Below, in pieces: positions 33,652 through 42,800 of a stretch of DNA of 64,000 nt (position 1 is its first letter; each line of letters opens with the position of its first letter). This stretch comes from an uncultured Anaerolineae bacterium. GTDB taxonomy: Bacteria; Chloroflexota; Anaerolineae; Aggregatilineales; Phototrophicaceae. Location of the stretch: NCBI GenBank assembly GCA_934216615.1, contig CAKQCB010000002.1, positions 372,001-436,000 of the forward strand, given 5' to 3'. The position numbers and the translations under genes were made by a program. The notes under the pieces were generated by a model. It made no database searches. It saw nothing but the letters and a program-made list of their open reading frames with translations, and was not told the DNA's origin.

Positions 33652-35625
33652 ATGGATAGAAGAACATCATGGCGGTTCAGTGGGTTATTCCTGCTCATAT
33701 TCGCCCTCATTTCGTTTGGCACAGTACCCCTCGTTTCAACTGCCCAAGATGGCAATCTACTCCGTGATGGTGGTTTTGAAGGGTCGTACACAGGGCGTGG
33801 TCGGGGTGACCTGAACATTCCGGCAGATTGGCAACTGTGGTTTACCGAGTCACCCCGTTCAGAATTTTGGCAAAACCTCCCCCCAGTCGCATTCCCCCAT
33901 CGCGGGCCAGACCCGAACCCTCATGGCGGTATCATGTCCTTGAATATCAACAAGGGCTTTGCGACGTATACTGCCGCAGTCTATCAACAAGTGCCTGTGA
34001 ATGTCGGCGCAACCTTGACCGCGTCGGCATGGGCGTTCATGCGCGTCTGTGATATCCCCGCCAATGCAGATAAATGCGCCGCTTCTGGTGATTTTGGGGC
34101 GTATGTACGCATCGGCATTGACCCGAACGGGGGCACAAACCCGTTTGATAGTGACGTAGTTTGGTCGAGCAACCTCACCCCACACGATACATGGGCACAA
34201 ATGACCGTCAGCGCGACCTCAACCGCGGGCACAGTCACCGTGTTCTTGTTCTCAACCCAACAATGGCCGGGTGACATCAACAACGTCTACTTTGATGATG
34301 CGTCCTTGACCGCAGGCGGGGGTACCCCCGGCACCAGCGGTGATCCCGCCAGCCCTGCGGCAACGCCTGTCCCCACAGCGCCACCCCAAGTCAGCTTTGT
34401 CGTGCCTCAAAACGCACAACCGGATGGGTCGATCATCCATACCGTTCAAGTTGGTGACACCATCGACAGCATCGCTTTCGCTTACCAAGTCACCCGTCAA
34501 GAAATTATGGAATTGAACAACATTTCGGACGCGCGTTTGATCTATGCCGGCCAACGTCTGACGATCCGTGAAGCGACTGGAACGGGCGTTGAAACAGGTG
34601 GTGAGGTGGTTCAACCCACAACAGCGCCTGTCGAAGTCATCCCGCCAGAAGGTGAAGTCGTCCTCCAACCGCCTGACGTTCCCCCTACCACAAGCGGACT
34701 TGGTGACATCAACGCCGACATCATCGCGGACAATCTCGTTCACCCGCAAGGCATCTCGTTTGATGCTGAAGGCAATTTATGGATTGCTGAAAGCGGGAAC
34801 GGTGGTTTGATCTTGTTAGCGGAAGGGTTGACGGGTGGACTTTCTGGGGGTGTGCGTCGTGTGACCCCCGGCGGGACAGCGACCTTAGTTTTCAACGTCC
34901 CCAGTTTCGGCACCGACTTCAACGGCGCGCCACTCAACCAAGTGTATTATCACGAAGGCTTGATCTGGTTGGTTTTGGGCAGCACCGCCACAACGGCGCG
35001 TCCACCTCAAAGCCCATTTGAATCCGCTGTGGTTGCCATCAGCCCAGGGGATTACAGCGTCCAATCTTGGATCAGCATTTACCCTTATGAAACGTCCAAT
35101 AACCCAGCGGGCGGGCAAATCTTCAGCAACCCTGTCGATATTGCATGGGACGCTGACGAACAGCTTTACATCCTTGATCGTGGCGCCAACACGCTGTTCA
35201 CATGGACGCGGTTTGCGGGTCTTGCAACCTTCAAGTTCTGGACCAATGAACCTACCCCCAACGCGCTTCACATCAGCAACACAGGAGATATTTACGTCGG
35301 CTTTGCAGGTCAAGCGGGCGTTCCCAACAGCGGTTTTATCGAACAATGGTCAGCAACGGGTGATTTACTCAACACCTTCACAGGCTTGAATGATGTCAGT
35401 GACATCCTCGTTTCTCAAAGCGGGACGATCTACGCGACAGAACTCACGTCGGCAGATGATGCCAATACAGGTCGCGTGGTCACGATCACCGCAGACGGTG
35501 TCACCCCTGTTGTGAGCGGTCTGCCTTCGCCATCCGGTTTAGCCGAAGGCAGTGATGGTGGGCTGTACATCTCGATCAATTCCAGCGGTACGAGTAATGT
35601 CGGTCAAGTGATCCGCTTGAACTAA
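33652..35625 (+). CDS. Exported LysM and NHL/SMP-30-like propeller protein
   Basis: 657 aa. Order: signal peptide (to about 32); beta-sandwich domain with DGGFEGSYTGRG, typical of carbohydrate-binding modules (about 35-215); Pro/Thr-rich linker; LysM (about 262-305, HTVQVGDTIDSIAFAYQV...AGQRLTI); linker; C-terminal six-bladed propeller from about 350 with PQGISFDAEGNLWIAE and recurrent LYILDR, IYVGFAG and SGLAEGSDGGLYISIN blades. ATG 33652 has GAAGG 10 bases upstream. It probably binds the cell wall through LysM and presents a propeller; substrate unknown. A bidirectional terminator follows. Confidence 0.8.
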   Translation: MDRRTSWRFSGLFLLIFALISFGTVPLVSTAQDGNLLRDGGFEGSYTGRGRGDLNIPADWQLWFTESPRSEFWQNLPPVAFPHRGPDPNPHGGIMSLNINKGFATYTAAVYQQVPVNVGATLTASAWAFMRVCDIPANADKCAASGDFGAYVRIGIDPNGGTNPFDSDVVWSSNLTPHDTWAQMTVSATSTAGTVTVFLFSTQQWPGDINNVYFDDASLTAGGGTPGTSGDPASPAATPVPTAPPQVSFVVPQNAQPDGSIIHTVQVGDTIDSIAFAYQVTRQEIMELNNISDARLIYAGQRLTIREATGTGVETGGEVVQPTTAPVEVIPPEGEVVLQPPDVPPTTSGLGDINADIIADNLVHPQGISFDAEGNLWIAESGNGGLILLAEGLTGGLSGGVRRVTPGGTATLVFNVPSFGTDFNGAPLNQVYYHEGLIWLVLGSTATTARPPQSPFESAVVAISPGDYSVQSWISIYPYETSNNPAGGQIFSNPVDIAWDADEQLYILDRGANTLFTWTRFAGLATFKFWTNEPTPNALHISNTGDIYVGFAGQAGVPNSGFIEQWSATGDLLNTFTGLNDVSDILVSQSGTIYATELTSADDANTGRVVTITADGVTPVVSGLPSPSGLAEGSDGGLYISINSSGTSNVGQVIRLN

Positions 35626-35657
35626 CGTACGCGTTGATCTAAACGACGGTACATCAA

Positions 35658-35697
35658 AAAAGACCTTCTCAGATATTCGAGAAGGTCTTTTGATTTT
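35658..35697. terminator. Bidirectional terminator
   Basis: AAAAGACCTTCTC and its exact complement GAGAAGGTCTTTT around an 8-base loop, followed by GATTTTT. It serves the convergent LysM/propeller and FAS1 genes. Confidence 0.88.
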
Positions 35698-35714
35698 TAT
35701 CCTAGGACAGCACG

Positions 35715-36764
35715 TTATTCATTGCTAGGGGTTAGAACAGCATCGATCACGTTCATCACCCCGTTACTGGCTTGAACGTCTGCCCCCACAAGGTTCACAT
35801 ACCCGTTGATGACAGGCGTGCCCGAAAGTGAAGACACCCACAGCGTTTGGCCGGGTAAGGTTGTGGCGAGGCGAATTCCATCTGCGCTTGACGAGGCGAG
35901 GTTCATCAACGTGGAGAGTGAGAATCTCCCCGGTACGATGTGATACGCCACGAGTGTATTAACCAGCGGAACGTCCGCGACTAAATCTGCATCGCTCAAG
36001 CTCATCGCCGCCAGTAAGCTGACAAAGGCACTGTCGGTGGGCGCAAACAAGGTCAAGGGCGGGGTGGCATTCAAAGCGTCGCGCAGGATGCCATCAGAAA
36101 CTTCAATGGCGTCGTTCAAGATGACAAATTCGGGCGTTTCAGCCACCGCGCTTTGCCCCACCAATTCAGTTAAGGTTCCCAGTGCAATTTCAGGTTCGTC
36201 AGTTTCTGACGCGCTCAAGGCGACAGCCGCAGAGAGGTCTTCTGAAGGCGATAACACATGATCGACAACGTGCAGAACCCCATTACTGGCCGCCAAGTCA
36301 ATGGCGACGAGGTTCGCGCCGTTGACCTGCGTCACGTCTGCATTATGAGAAAAAACCAGCAGGCTGTTTTCGAGACCTGTTCCCGCGAAGGCATTTTGTG
36401 CGCCTAAACTCATGAGGGCAGTAGAATCCAAAACAGCAGGCACAACATGATTGGCCAAAACACTATTTAGCAAAAATGGATTTCCTAAAAACGCCTCTAG
36501 GCTGGTCGCAGTCTGCTCAAAATAAGTATTGAAGGCGACATCCGTCGGTGCAAACACGGTGATTTTTACGGCAGGGTCGCTAAACCATGTACTCAGGGTT
36601 GGCTCTGCAGACTGAACCACCTGTTGAAAAATGGTGAATTCTGGTTGTTCGGCTTCCACATTGAGCGTCACAATATCCGCGATGGTCACGCCCTCTTGCG
36701 CTTGAACTGATAGGGGCAAAAGTGTCACAAATACCAATAAAAACCACATAATCCGTTTTGACAT
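35715..36764 (-). CDS. Secreted fasciclin (FAS1) protein, two domains
   Basis: 349 aa with a signal peptide (MSKRIMWFLLVFVTLLPLSVQA). Two FAS1 domains follow (about 27-170 and 200-348); each has the ITVFAPTDVAF / LTLFAPTDSAF H1 motif and the SNGVLHVVDHVL / SNGVMNVIDAVL H2 motif. FAS1 domains mediate adhesion on the cell surface. ATG 36764 has GGAGG 9 bases upstream. It lies 93 bases from the cobalamin gene and is probably a separate unit. Confidence 0.93.
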   Translation of the reverse strand: MSKRIMWFLLVFVTLLPLSVQAQEGVTIADIVTLNVEAEQPEFTIFQQVVQSAEPTLSTWFSDPAVKITVFAPTDVAFNTYFEQTATSLEAFLGNPFLLNSVLANHVVPAVLDSTALMSLGAQNAFAGTGLENSLLVFSHNADVTQVNGANLVAIDLAASNGVLHVVDHVLSPSEDLSAAVALSASETDEPEIALGTLTELVGQSAVAETPEFVILNDAIEVSDGILRDALNATPPLTLFAPTDSAFVSLLAAMSLSDADLVADVPLVNTLVAYHIVPGRFSLSTLMNLASSSADGIRLATTLPGQTLWVSSLSGTPVINGYVNLVGADVQASNGVMNVIDAVLTPSNE

Positions 36765-36857
36765 TGCCTGTTTCCTCCCGTAAAAACTGGTAAACACAAA
36801 CTGCCTGAGTTTAAATCTCTATAAGCATAAACCCATTCGTTAAGTGATGGATGAAAA

Positions 36858-37406
36858 TTAGCTTTGTACCCGCCACGCATCTTCAGAAATTCCCGCTTGC
36901 TTATTTTCCCAGCGCGCTAAGGTGAATAAAAAGTCGGAGAGTCGATTTAAATACGGCAACACAAACGGCCCAACCGGTTCGTTTTCTGCCAACAGCGACG
37001 TGACCCGTTCCGCACGGCGACATAGGGTACGGGCGATTTGTAATTGCGCCCCCACAGTCCCCCCGCCGGGCAAAATAAAATAGCGCAGGGGTTCAATATC
37101 TTCACTCAGGCGGTCAATCGATGTCTCTAACCACTCCACCGTCGGCGCATCCATGCGCACAATATGCGTGGTCTTTGCATCCATCGGCGTGGCTAAGTCC
37201 GCTCCCAAGTTAAATAATTGATGCTGAATCCGAACCAAATATTCATCCGTCACGGCAGAAGGTGATTGAGAACGGGCATACCCCAGCCATGAATTCAACT
37301 CATCGACGATGCCGTAACTTTCCACACGTAAGTGATGTTTAGGCACACGCCCACCAGAGAAAAGGCTGGTTGAACCATCATCGCCTACACGTGTATAGAT
37401 TTTCAT
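36858..37406 (-). CDS. PduO-type ATP:cob(I)alamin adenosyltransferase
   Basis: 182 aa, full length. YTRVGDDGSTSLFSGGRVPK is the conserved N-terminal ATP site; VDELNSWLGYARS, the FILPGGG segment and CRRAERVTSL are the other PduO signatures. It makes adenosylcobalamin from reduced cobalamin and ATP for B12-dependent mutases. AAGGA lies about 11 bases before ATG 37406. It could serve methylmalonyl-CoA mutase acting after the nearby MmsA; no mutase gene is in the window. Confidence 0.95.
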   Translation of the reverse strand: MKIYTRVGDDGSTSLFSGGRVPKHHLRVESYGIVDELNSWLGYARSQSPSAVTDEYLVRIQHQLFNLGADLATPMDAKTTHIVRMDAPTVEWLETSIDRLSEDIEPLRYFILPGGGTVGAQLQIARTLCRRAERVTSLLAENEPVGPFVLPYLNRLSDFLFTLARWENKQAGISEDAWRVQS

Positions 37407-37572
37407 AATAGAATTTATCCTTCATCCTTTTATAAAGTATCGTTATAGTTTAAAAACGATTCTATGTATCTTAGTTGATTTATCCACATCGGGATAACCC
37501 CCATATCTATGGGGAAGGCTAAGAGATACCATCGACACCAAAAACAACGTTGTTTTAAAGCAGGAACTTGTA

Positions 37573-38409
37573 ATGAGCCAATGGCATAGTGTTTTTTGTC
37601 ACACCACCGCAGTCACACCAATAGAAGAAACGCTCTCAAAACACTTGCTGGCAAACGGCTATAGTGCCTATAACCCCTTTGGTAGGTTACCCGGTCGTGC
37701 TTATCCTAGAACGGTCAAACTGTTTATCAGTCCCACACGTTCACAGTGGACGCGCCTCATCCTTGATAGCGAAGCTCTATGGGGCGACGAAAATTATCTT
37801 GAGATTGCACAGCAAAGTGCCACCCTCGCGCCAAGCCTGTATGTGGCGTTACAAGAGGGGCAACATACGTTTCAAGCGTATTCAAATACTCCAAGTGATG
37901 ACCCCGCGCGTGTATTTGAACAGGCGCTCGCTGAAAATATGAGCGTGGATGCGTTTCGCCAGCTTTGGAACACCGCCCCGCAGGATATTGCATCTATCCC
38001 AACAGACACAAGCCCTTCCATCCGTGACCTGCTGCCGACTGAATATCAAGGCTTTGGGCAGGGGGTGAACAACCAGCAAGCAGAAAAGCTGTTCGAGAAG
38101 ATGAGCGGTAATTTTCGAGGGCGTTTTGGCGGCGCAGAAAATGAGGCCGAAGTAGAAAAACTACTCAAAAACAACCAACCCCAGTGGGAAAGCGCGGGGG
38201 GAAATCACTTACGGGCGATCTTTCAAGCCCTCTCAATCGCCGACTGGCAACTTCCCGACTTTGCGACCCTGCGCGATGCGTACACACTCCACGCGCGCAA
38301 ACAACGTAACCCGCAAGCGATGATGTACCCGGGCGATGCGGAAGCAATGGCAAGCGTGCCGAACGCGCTGGAATACATTCCCCTGTTTTTTGGAAAAACG
38401 GAGGCTTAA
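37573..38409 (+). CDS. Hypothetical protein (278 aa), first gene of a three-gene operon
   Basis: Family not recognised. Soluble, no signal peptide. N-terminal HTTAVTPIEETLSKHLLANGYSAYNPFG suggests an alpha/beta start; the middle is helical (RVFEQALAENMSVDAFRQLW) and the end contains an ADAEAMAS-type stretch. AGGAACTT precedes ATG 37573. The downstream methyltransferase starts 4 bases after its stop, so the two are coupled. The role cannot be inferred beyond the operon. Confidence 0.7.
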   Translation: MSQWHSVFCHTTAVTPIEETLSKHLLANGYSAYNPFGRLPGRAYPRTVKLFISPTRSQWTRLILDSEALWGDENYLEIAQQSATLAPSLYVALQEGQHTFQAYSNTPSDDPARVFEQALAENMSVDAFRQLWNTAPQDIASIPTDTSPSIRDLLPTEYQGFGQGVNNQQAEKLFEKMSGNFRGRFGGAENEAEVEKLLKNNQPQWESAGGNHLRAIFQALSIADWQLPDFATLRDAYTLHARKQRNPQAMMYPGDAEAMASVPNALEYIPLFFGKTEA

Positions 38410-38413
38410 GCGC

Positions 38414-39043
38414 ATGTCGGCATTGGAACGTCAACATTGGAATGAGCAGTACGCCCAGTCGAAGTCGCGCAAATATCCCGACCCTGACCCGTTACTGCTT
38501 CAATACACGCCCCCTAGCACACGACGTCATGCAGGGGCTAAAGACGGCGTTGAAGAATGGGTGTCCAGTTCAACACATGCGCTCGACCTTGCCTGCGGGG
38601 TCGGCCAAAACGGTTTATGGTTGGCGCAACAGGGCTACCATGTCGATCTTTTAGACATCAGCCGTGAAGGGTTAGCGCGCGCACAAACGACCGCGCTCGA
38701 ACGCGGTTTAAGCAATGTTAACTTCATGCTAGGTGACCTTGATGAAGTGGCGCTCAAAAACGAAGCGTATGATCTTTTATGCGTGTTTCGTTATCTAAAA
38801 CGTGATCTACTTCCGCGTATTCGCATGGCGATTCGTGGACAAGGACGGGTCATCTACCAAACCTATACGACCGATTATCTCGCCACCCGCCCAACGATGA
38901 ACCCTGAGTATCTGCTTCGCCCGGGCGAACTGGAACGTTACTTTGCAGATTGGAAGATTTTATATTCGACGGAATTAAGCGGGGTGGCGAAACTCGTCGC
39001 CATCAAACCGATGTCACCGTCTAATCCACTCACCAGTTTATGA
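38414..39043 (+). CDS. SAM-dependent methyltransferase, TehB-like
   Basis: 209 aa. N-terminal HWNEQYAQ and the motif I ALDLACGVGQNGLWLAQQGY followed by VDLLDIS place it with TehB/thiopurine-type methyltransferases; LLCVFRYLKRDLLPRI is motif IV-VI. These enzymes often methylate toxic metalloids or thiols. ATG 38414 has GGAGG 9 bases upstream. Its stop overlaps the next start as ATGA (39040-39043), so translation is coupled to the membrane protein. Confidence 0.85.
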   Translation: MSALERQHWNEQYAQSKSRKYPDPDPLLLQYTPPSTRRHAGAKDGVEEWVSSSTHALDLACGVGQNGLWLAQQGYHVDLLDISREGLARAQTTALERGLSNVNFMLGDLDEVALKNEAYDLLCVFRYLKRDLLPRIRMAIRGQGRVIYQTYTTDYLATRPTMNPEYLLRPGELERYFADWKILYSTELSGVAKLVAIKPMSPSNPLTSL

Positions 39044-40017
39044 AAAAACTCGCTTTAGGTTCACGTCGAACGCTAATCCTCGCTTTGTTGTTGGCGTTCC
39101 TGTCAGAAATTCTACTCTGGGATCAGCCTGAGCTTCACTTCAAAAGTGAGGTTTCTTTCCTCGCGCTAGGGGGTTACTTCGCATTAGCGCTCTTTCTGCT
39201 TTTCCTCGCCGAACGTTTTCGAGTACGCAACGCCTTCGGTCTGTTCGTGCTGGCGGGAATTTACGGTCTGCTCTCGTCACTGCTCATCAACCCTGAAACG
39301 GCGTTCATCGAAATTCCGCGCACGCTTTTTTCGCGGGTGATGGGCGCGCATACGCTCATGGGGTTGATCGCGCTCAATGTTCTGTACCTACTGTATGGCG
39401 TGCGCCCGCGTAGAGAACTCATTCTGTACGGGGCAGGTTTTTTCGTCATGGGAATCGCTGGCGGAATTTGGGGGCGTTGGTCACCCGTTGAGTTTCAATT
39501 TGGCGCAGGCCTTGAAAACAGCATCCTCACCCTGTTGATGAGCACGCTTGTGAGCGGAGCCATCATCACCATTAGCGTGTTATGGGCAAAAGAGGATGCC
39601 CATGAAACGGAAACCCCTAGCCCGTTGGGATGGTTCGTTTGCATCGGCGGGTTTGTCAGTCTCTTGTTGTTGCAATTTTTCAGCGAAAACATCGACGGGA
39701 TGATTCTACTCATCACCTGCACATTTGTGATTTTCTGCCTCGTCATTTTATGGTATCTGCGTCGTCAACAAGGCATGATGCTCAATGACCTGTTCCGAAA
39801 AACCGCGTTACAACCCAAGCGCCTGTTGCTGGTGTTCATCCTGCTGGTGATCGGCGTGTTGATCGGCTATCACCTTCCCCGCCAAACCGGATCGAATGAT
39901 CTGCTGTTGTGGATTTCATTTTTATTCACAGGGTTCGGCATCAGTTGGTTGCCTGCGGTAGCAGTGGTGATCGGCGGGCGGGCGTTCATGCGCAGTGTTC
40001 AACAGAGTAAATTATAA
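39040..40017 (+). CDS. Polytopic membrane protein of unknown function
   Basis: 325 aa, about nine or ten hydrophobic helices. No recognisable transporter or enzyme motif; conserved-looking points are GGIWGRWSP and WLPAVAVVIGG. The start codon overlaps the methyltransferase stop by 4 bases. It is the last gene of the 37573-40017 operon and may export or anchor what the methyltransferase produces, but this is a guess from position. Confidence 0.7.
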   Translation: MKKLALGSRRTLILALLLAFLSEILLWDQPELHFKSEVSFLALGGYFALALFLLFLAERFRVRNAFGLFVLAGIYGLLSSLLINPETAFIEIPRTLFSRVMGAHTLMGLIALNVLYLLYGVRPRRELILYGAGFFVMGIAGGIWGRWSPVEFQFGAGLENSILTLLMSTLVSGAIITISVLWAKEDAHETETPSPLGWFVCIGGFVSLLLLQFFSENIDGMILLITCTFVIFCLVILWYLRRQQGMMLNDLFRKTALQPKRLLLVFILLVIGVLIGYHLPRQTGSNDLLLWISFLFTGFGISWLPAVAVVIGGRAFMRSVQQSKL

Positions 40018-40050
40018 AAAAACGGGTGGCTCACTAGATGTCCACCCGTT
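40013..40050 (-). terminator. Intrinsic terminator of the exported hydrolase gene
   Basis: AACGGGTGG and its complement around a 12-base loop; read on the minus strand it is followed by six or more T. It overlaps the last bases of the opposing gene. Confidence 0.8.
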
Positions 40051-40072
40051 CCACGCTAACGCTTATCGAGGC

Positions 40073-41623
40073 TTACGCGCCTTCCCCGAAGTTTTCGAGA
40101 ATCCAATCACTGATCGTGTCTAGGAAGCCTTCCGTAAATTCTGCGGGAAGTGTGGCGTATTCTTCAACCGAACCCGTTTCCGCTTCTTGGAAAAAGTGAT
40201 TCGCGTTTTCAAAAATCACAATTTCAAAGTTTTCATTCCCCGCTTCTGTCAACACAGCTTCTAAGGCAGGGGCATTTTGTTCGTCAGCCACTTGCACATC
40301 TTTACCGCCGAACAACCCTAAAACGGGAATCGTCACATGCGCAAAGTCATCTGCGGGGTTATAGCTCAAGAATGAGCGGAACCAATCGTTCATGTAAGTT
40401 GCCATCGATTGTTCTGCCGTCTGTTCGGCCAGTAACTGGACATTCGCCACTTGAATATCCATCATTTCGTATTGCTCAAGCAGTGTATCCACTGTGAGCT
40501 GGCGCGCACCGTCATAATCATCATTTAAAATCAGCGGGATGAACGCGGTGATGAAATTGCGTTGGGATTCCACCAGTTCAGGCGTGCCGCCGGAAGCGGC
40601 CATCACCAATTCATTTTGCAAGATCAAGACATCCGCACCAGAAACCGCCGTCCCCGCCATCGAGACGATGAAAGCGAGATGCTCATTCTGGCGCGCGACC
40701 ATCGGGCTTAACGCCCCGCCTTCGCTGTGCCCTAACAAGCCGATCCGCGCTGGGTCAATTTCGGAGCGCGTGGCGAGATAATCAATCGCGGCGCTGGCGT
40801 CAGAGGCAAAATCAGACATCACCGCCGTGCTAAAATCCCCTTCGGATTCTGCAACCCCACGGTCATCGTAGCGCAAGACCGCGATGCCGTTACGAGTGAG
40901 ATGATCCGCGATCAAGTAAAAAGGTTGTAATGCAACGCCTGTGATGCTTTCATTACGATCTTGTGGCCCACTGCCACTGACCAAAACCACCGCGATGTAC
41001 GGCCCTTCGGTTTCTGGTAATGTGAGCGTTCCGGCAAGGGTGATATCCCCACTTTGGAAAGTGACTTCTTCTTCGAGATAAGGAACAGGTTCGCGCGTTA
41101 CCTCCACATCGGAACTCGCAACGCGGACACTTTCGACCATCGGCAAAAAGACATTTTCATAGCTAGCTTCTTCCCCTTCTCCCATCCCTTGCACCATCGC
41201 CAGCATCGCGTTGTTGCCCGCTTCGGTCACCGCCAGTTGAATCCACACTTCACCGAGTGGATTTTCCGCACTATAGCGATAGATATCCCATTCAAAATTT
41301 CCGAGGGTTGCGGTTTCAATGGGGGTCGGCGGTTCATCCGTAAGGTACTGCATGGAAAGGCTGAGCAGGAGATCATCCATGCTCACGGGGGCGGCTTGTA
41401 ACGCTATAAAAAATTCCCCCATCGTCCCTTCAGGAAGGTATATACCGTTGCCAGCCGAAACCCAATCTAAGGGGATTTGAGCCGTGATTCCAAACGAATT
41501 TTCTGTTGTTTCTGCAAGGGTGACGTTCTCAAAATCATAACTTGCAGGCGGGGCATCTTGTGCCATCACAGGTAACGTGAGGCCGAACAGTAATACACCT
41601 ACACCAAGCGTCTGTTTCAACAT
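40073..41623 (-). CDS. Exported alpha/beta hydrolase
   Basis: 516 aa with signal peptide MLKQTLGVGVLLFGLTLPVMA. About 150 residues of unknown beta structure precede a hydrolase core: VVLVSGSGPQDRNE (oxyanion region), RYDDRGVAES, nucleophile Ser in LLGHSEGGAL, acid in LFGGKDVQV, His in NANHFFQEA. The order matches extracellular esterases or peptidases of the dienelactone/BAAT type. ATG 41623 has GGAG 5 bases upstream. A long AT-rich upstream region separates it from the methyltransferase genes. Substrate unknown. Confidence 0.85.
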   Translation of the reverse strand: MLKQTLGVGVLLFGLTLPVMAQDAPPASYDFENVTLAETTENSFGITAQIPLDWVSAGNGIYLPEGTMGEFFIALQAAPVSMDDLLLSLSMQYLTDEPPTPIETATLGNFEWDIYRYSAENPLGEVWIQLAVTEAGNNAMLAMVQGMGEGEEASYENVFLPMVESVRVASSDVEVTREPVPYLEEEVTFQSGDITLAGTLTLPETEGPYIAVVLVSGSGPQDRNESITGVALQPFYLIADHLTRNGIAVLRYDDRGVAESEGDFSTAVMSDFASDASAAIDYLATRSEIDPARIGLLGHSEGGALSPMVARQNEHLAFIVSMAGTAVSGADVLILQNELVMAASGGTPELVESQRNFITAFIPLILNDDYDGARQLTVDTLLEQYEMMDIQVANVQLLAEQTAEQSMATYMNDWFRSFLSYNPADDFAHVTIPVLGLFGGKDVQVADEQNAPALEAVLTEAGNENFEIVIFENANHFFQEAETGSVEEYATLPAEFTEGFLDTISDWILENFGEGA

Positions 41624-41736
41624 ATAAACTCCATTCTGATTGAACATCCTTCAATTTAAGGTTCATGCGTCAGGCTACATATTATTAGATATTTGTCTAA
41701 ATATCTAATTTACGAATTCTACTATAAGCCATCTTA

Positions 41737-41770
41737 TAAAAAAATCACCCTCTAAATATTAGAGGGTGAT
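41737..41770 (-). terminator. Intrinsic terminator of the methyltransferase pair
   Basis: ATCACCCTCT and its exact complement around a 7-base loop; on the minus strand a run of seven T follows. It ends the unit containing the two duplicated methyltransferase genes. Confidence 0.85.
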
Positions 41771-41847
41771 CAAAAGTTGTTGTGTAAGCTGATGACTGTG
41801 AAGGTTTTTCAGCGCTTAAAAATAAGTTTTGAAATCAAATTTTCGCG

Positions 41848-42750
41848 TTACGTCTTGAAGTATCTATTTTTAACGCCCCGAATTTTACGATATGTTTTCA
41901 GCATCCATCTTTCTTTTGGGGTCAGGGCTTCATACTGTGATGAGACAGTTTGCGCCACCTCGATCTGTTCGACTAACTTATGAACCAACCTGCTCACAGC
42001 CCGAAAATGCGTTTCTTCTGTCCTGTTCGGTTTCTGTAGAATCATGATAAATTCGTTATCCACTTCTTGCTGTAAGGTCGCAAAGTCCAGCACGTCTAGG
42101 TCGATTCCTAACTCTGCCCGCATCAACAGGATATGCGCTAAGAAATCTTTGGCCGTCCACGCGTGGAAATGGATGCTGTAATTTTGTGTCATCAAGTCTT
42201 TGATTTGATAGTCTACGTTGGCCTCATCCAACGTTGTATTTGGGTGGAAATATTTATTCCCATCCCGTACCCATTCCCCATAATGTTGCTGTCGGTTTTG
42301 CGAAGCACCGTTGCGATATTCATCAGCTAAATGTTCAAATGAAACGGGTTCGCGGTACAAATCAAACGTGGCGCGTTTATCCGGCACCGCCATATAAAGG
42401 ATGCCGTTCGGTTTTAAGACCCGCTGAAACTCATGAATCACCCGAAATACATTTTCGGCATGTTCAATCGTGTGGTTGGTGATGATGAAGTCCAGCGCAT
42501 TATCTACAAAGGGTAATGCCCCGTAGTCAGAAACACAGGCGAGTTCGACAAACCGAACATGATCAAACTCAGGGTAATGCGTGCGCAAAGCGGGGTTATC
42601 CAAATGGTCGGTGTAATAGATTTGTTCGACCGTCGTCGGTAAAGGAAGGGGCTGACAGAGCGCGCCAATTTCAAGACCTGTGCCTGACAAATAGCGTGAC
42701 ATTTGGATACGCTTGTAACTGCTCGGAAAAAATTGTTCTCTATTTTTCAT
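41848..42750 (-). CDS. SAM-dependent methyltransferase, copy A of a tandem pair
   Basis: 300 aa. Motif I is GLEIGALCQPL, an unusual form in which the Gly-rich loop reads EIGALxxPL; DNALDFIITNHTIEHAENVF and LKPNGILYMAVPDKRATFD are motifs II-III. A C-terminal ~90-residue tail differs from its neighbour. It resembles glycan-associated methyltransferases that lie beside polysaccharide genes. Copy B lies 50 bases upstream on the same strand, so they are probably cotranscribed. The region 42315-42493 is almost identical to copy B at DNA level. Confidence 0.85.
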   Translation of the reverse strand: MKNREQFFPSSYKRIQMSRYLSGTGLEIGALCQPLPLPTTVEQIYYTDHLDNPALRTHYPEFDHVRFVELACVSDYGALPFVDNALDFIITNHTIEHAENVFRVIHEFQRVLKPNGILYMAVPDKRATFDLYREPVSFEHLADEYRNGASQNRQQHYGEWVRDGNKYFHPNTTLDEANVDYQIKDLMTQNYSIHFHAWTAKDFLAHILLMRAELGIDLDVLDFATLQQEVDNEFIMILQKPNRTEETHFRAVSRLVHKLVEQIEVAQTVSSQYEALTPKERWMLKTYRKIRGVKNRYFKT

Positions 42751-42800
42751 GAGTTTCCTTTTCTGACACCCCTATCAGCGCAAAAACATCATCCCATACA

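Noticed and set aside
33512..33814. 100-codon ORF before and overlapping the LysM/propeller gene
   Set aside because: It overlaps the signal-peptide region of a well-supported gene in another frame and has no ribosome-binding site.
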